The translations under genes and the position numbers were made by a program. DNA of 5,177 nucleotides from Ignavibacteriales bacterium. Its GTDB lineage: Bacteria > Bacteroidota > Ignavibacteria > UBA10030 > SZUA-254. Below the pieces are notes generated by a model that saw only the letters and a list, made by a program, of their open reading frames with translations, was not told where the DNA came from and did not search any database. Positions within the stretch are counted from its first letter, which is position 1. Each line of letters begins with the position of its first letter. The DNA lies in assembly GCA_016207985.1 (NCBI GenBank), contig JACQYX010000223.1:1-5177 (forward strand). Direction: 5' to 3'. Shown piece by piece: positions 5,032-5,177 of this stretch.

Positions 5032-5177
5032 ATGGACGAGGATAAAAGCTTAAAGAAAATCCTCAAATGGGCAGGGATCGCTGCATTGATCGCTGTGCCT
5101 GTTATTGTGTTTCTAAAAAAGAAAAAGACTCGATCATTGGATCAAAATTGGGATGATGAGTCGGATATTTACGCTAC
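5032..5177 (+). CDS. Small single-TM membrane protein, 5' part only
   Basis: The frame from ATG 5032 stays open to the right edge, giving 48 complete residues. It starts with a charged segment (MDEDKSLKK), then a hydrophobic stretch at about residues 13-29 (WAGIAALIAVPVIVFL) that could be a membrane anchor or uncleaved signal, then KKKK at 30-33 and an acidic segment (NWDDESD, 39-45). The basic residues after the helix suggest a cytoplasmic C-terminal side. An in-frame stop at 4999-5001 bounds the frame upstream, and ATG 5032 is the only reasonable start. GAAAGGGG at 5012-5019 is 12 nt upstream, rather far for a ribosome site. I do not recognise the family. The gene may continue well beyond the window. 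Confidence 0.6.
   Translation, partial: MDEDKSLKKILKWAGIAALIAVPVIVFLKKKKTRSLDQNWDDESDIYA

Noticed and set aside
4989..5054. Short plus-strand ORF starting MDYVEGK, overlapping the small membrane protein
   Set aside because: About 21 codons, ends within the better-supported membrane-protein frame, and has no ribosome site.

Overview
This window is bacterial chromosomal DNA with moderate GC content. The genes are densely packed. Three intergenic stretches carry promoter-like pairs of the TTG-N20/21-TATATTTR type, which resembles the TTG / TAnnTTTG promoters described for Bacteroidota. Together with the gene content, this points tentatively to the Bacteroidota/Chlorobi/Ignavibacteria side of the tree or a related FCB lineage. 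No rRNA or other marker gene is present to confirm that.

Left half (1-3086, + strand) is a carbamoyl-phosphate operon. It holds the C-terminal part of a COG2403 GTPase (the family related to cyclic 2,3-diphosphoglycerate synthetase), then an ornithine carbamoyltransferase 6 nt later. An open frame follows directly in which a carbamate kinase runs without a stop into an aspartate carbamoyltransferase. Carbamate kinase makes or consumes carbamoyl phosphate, and the two transcarbamylases pass it to or from ornithine and aspartate, so the products form one metabolic module. Its direction (arginine or carbamoyl-aspartate catabolism with ATP recovery, or biosynthesis) cannot be decided from sequence.

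This operon is structurally abnormal. The OTC lacks roughly 30 residues of its ornithine domain. The kinase-ATCase junction lacks about 20 residues of kinase C-terminus and about 35-40 residues of ATCase N-terminus. Both gaps keep the frame. The ATCase part also has Ala where the catalytic loop Lys (E. coli Lys84) is expected. The fused frame has no ATG at its 5' end and appears to start at CTG 1380 behind a good Shine-Dalgarno sequence. The fusion and the internal deletion are the main points of interest. They may be real rearrangements, or assembly or sequence deletions in this copy.

Right half: a 12-TM major facilitator superfamily transporter lies on the minus strand (3114-4352), convergent with the operon and 27 nt from it. 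A 173-nt divergent promoter region separates it from a stand-alone response-regulator receiver protein (4526-4906, + strand). A 125-nt gap follows, then the start of a small single-TM membrane protein that runs off the right edge. No RNA gene, insertion sequence, CRISPR array or convincing intrinsic terminator was seen.
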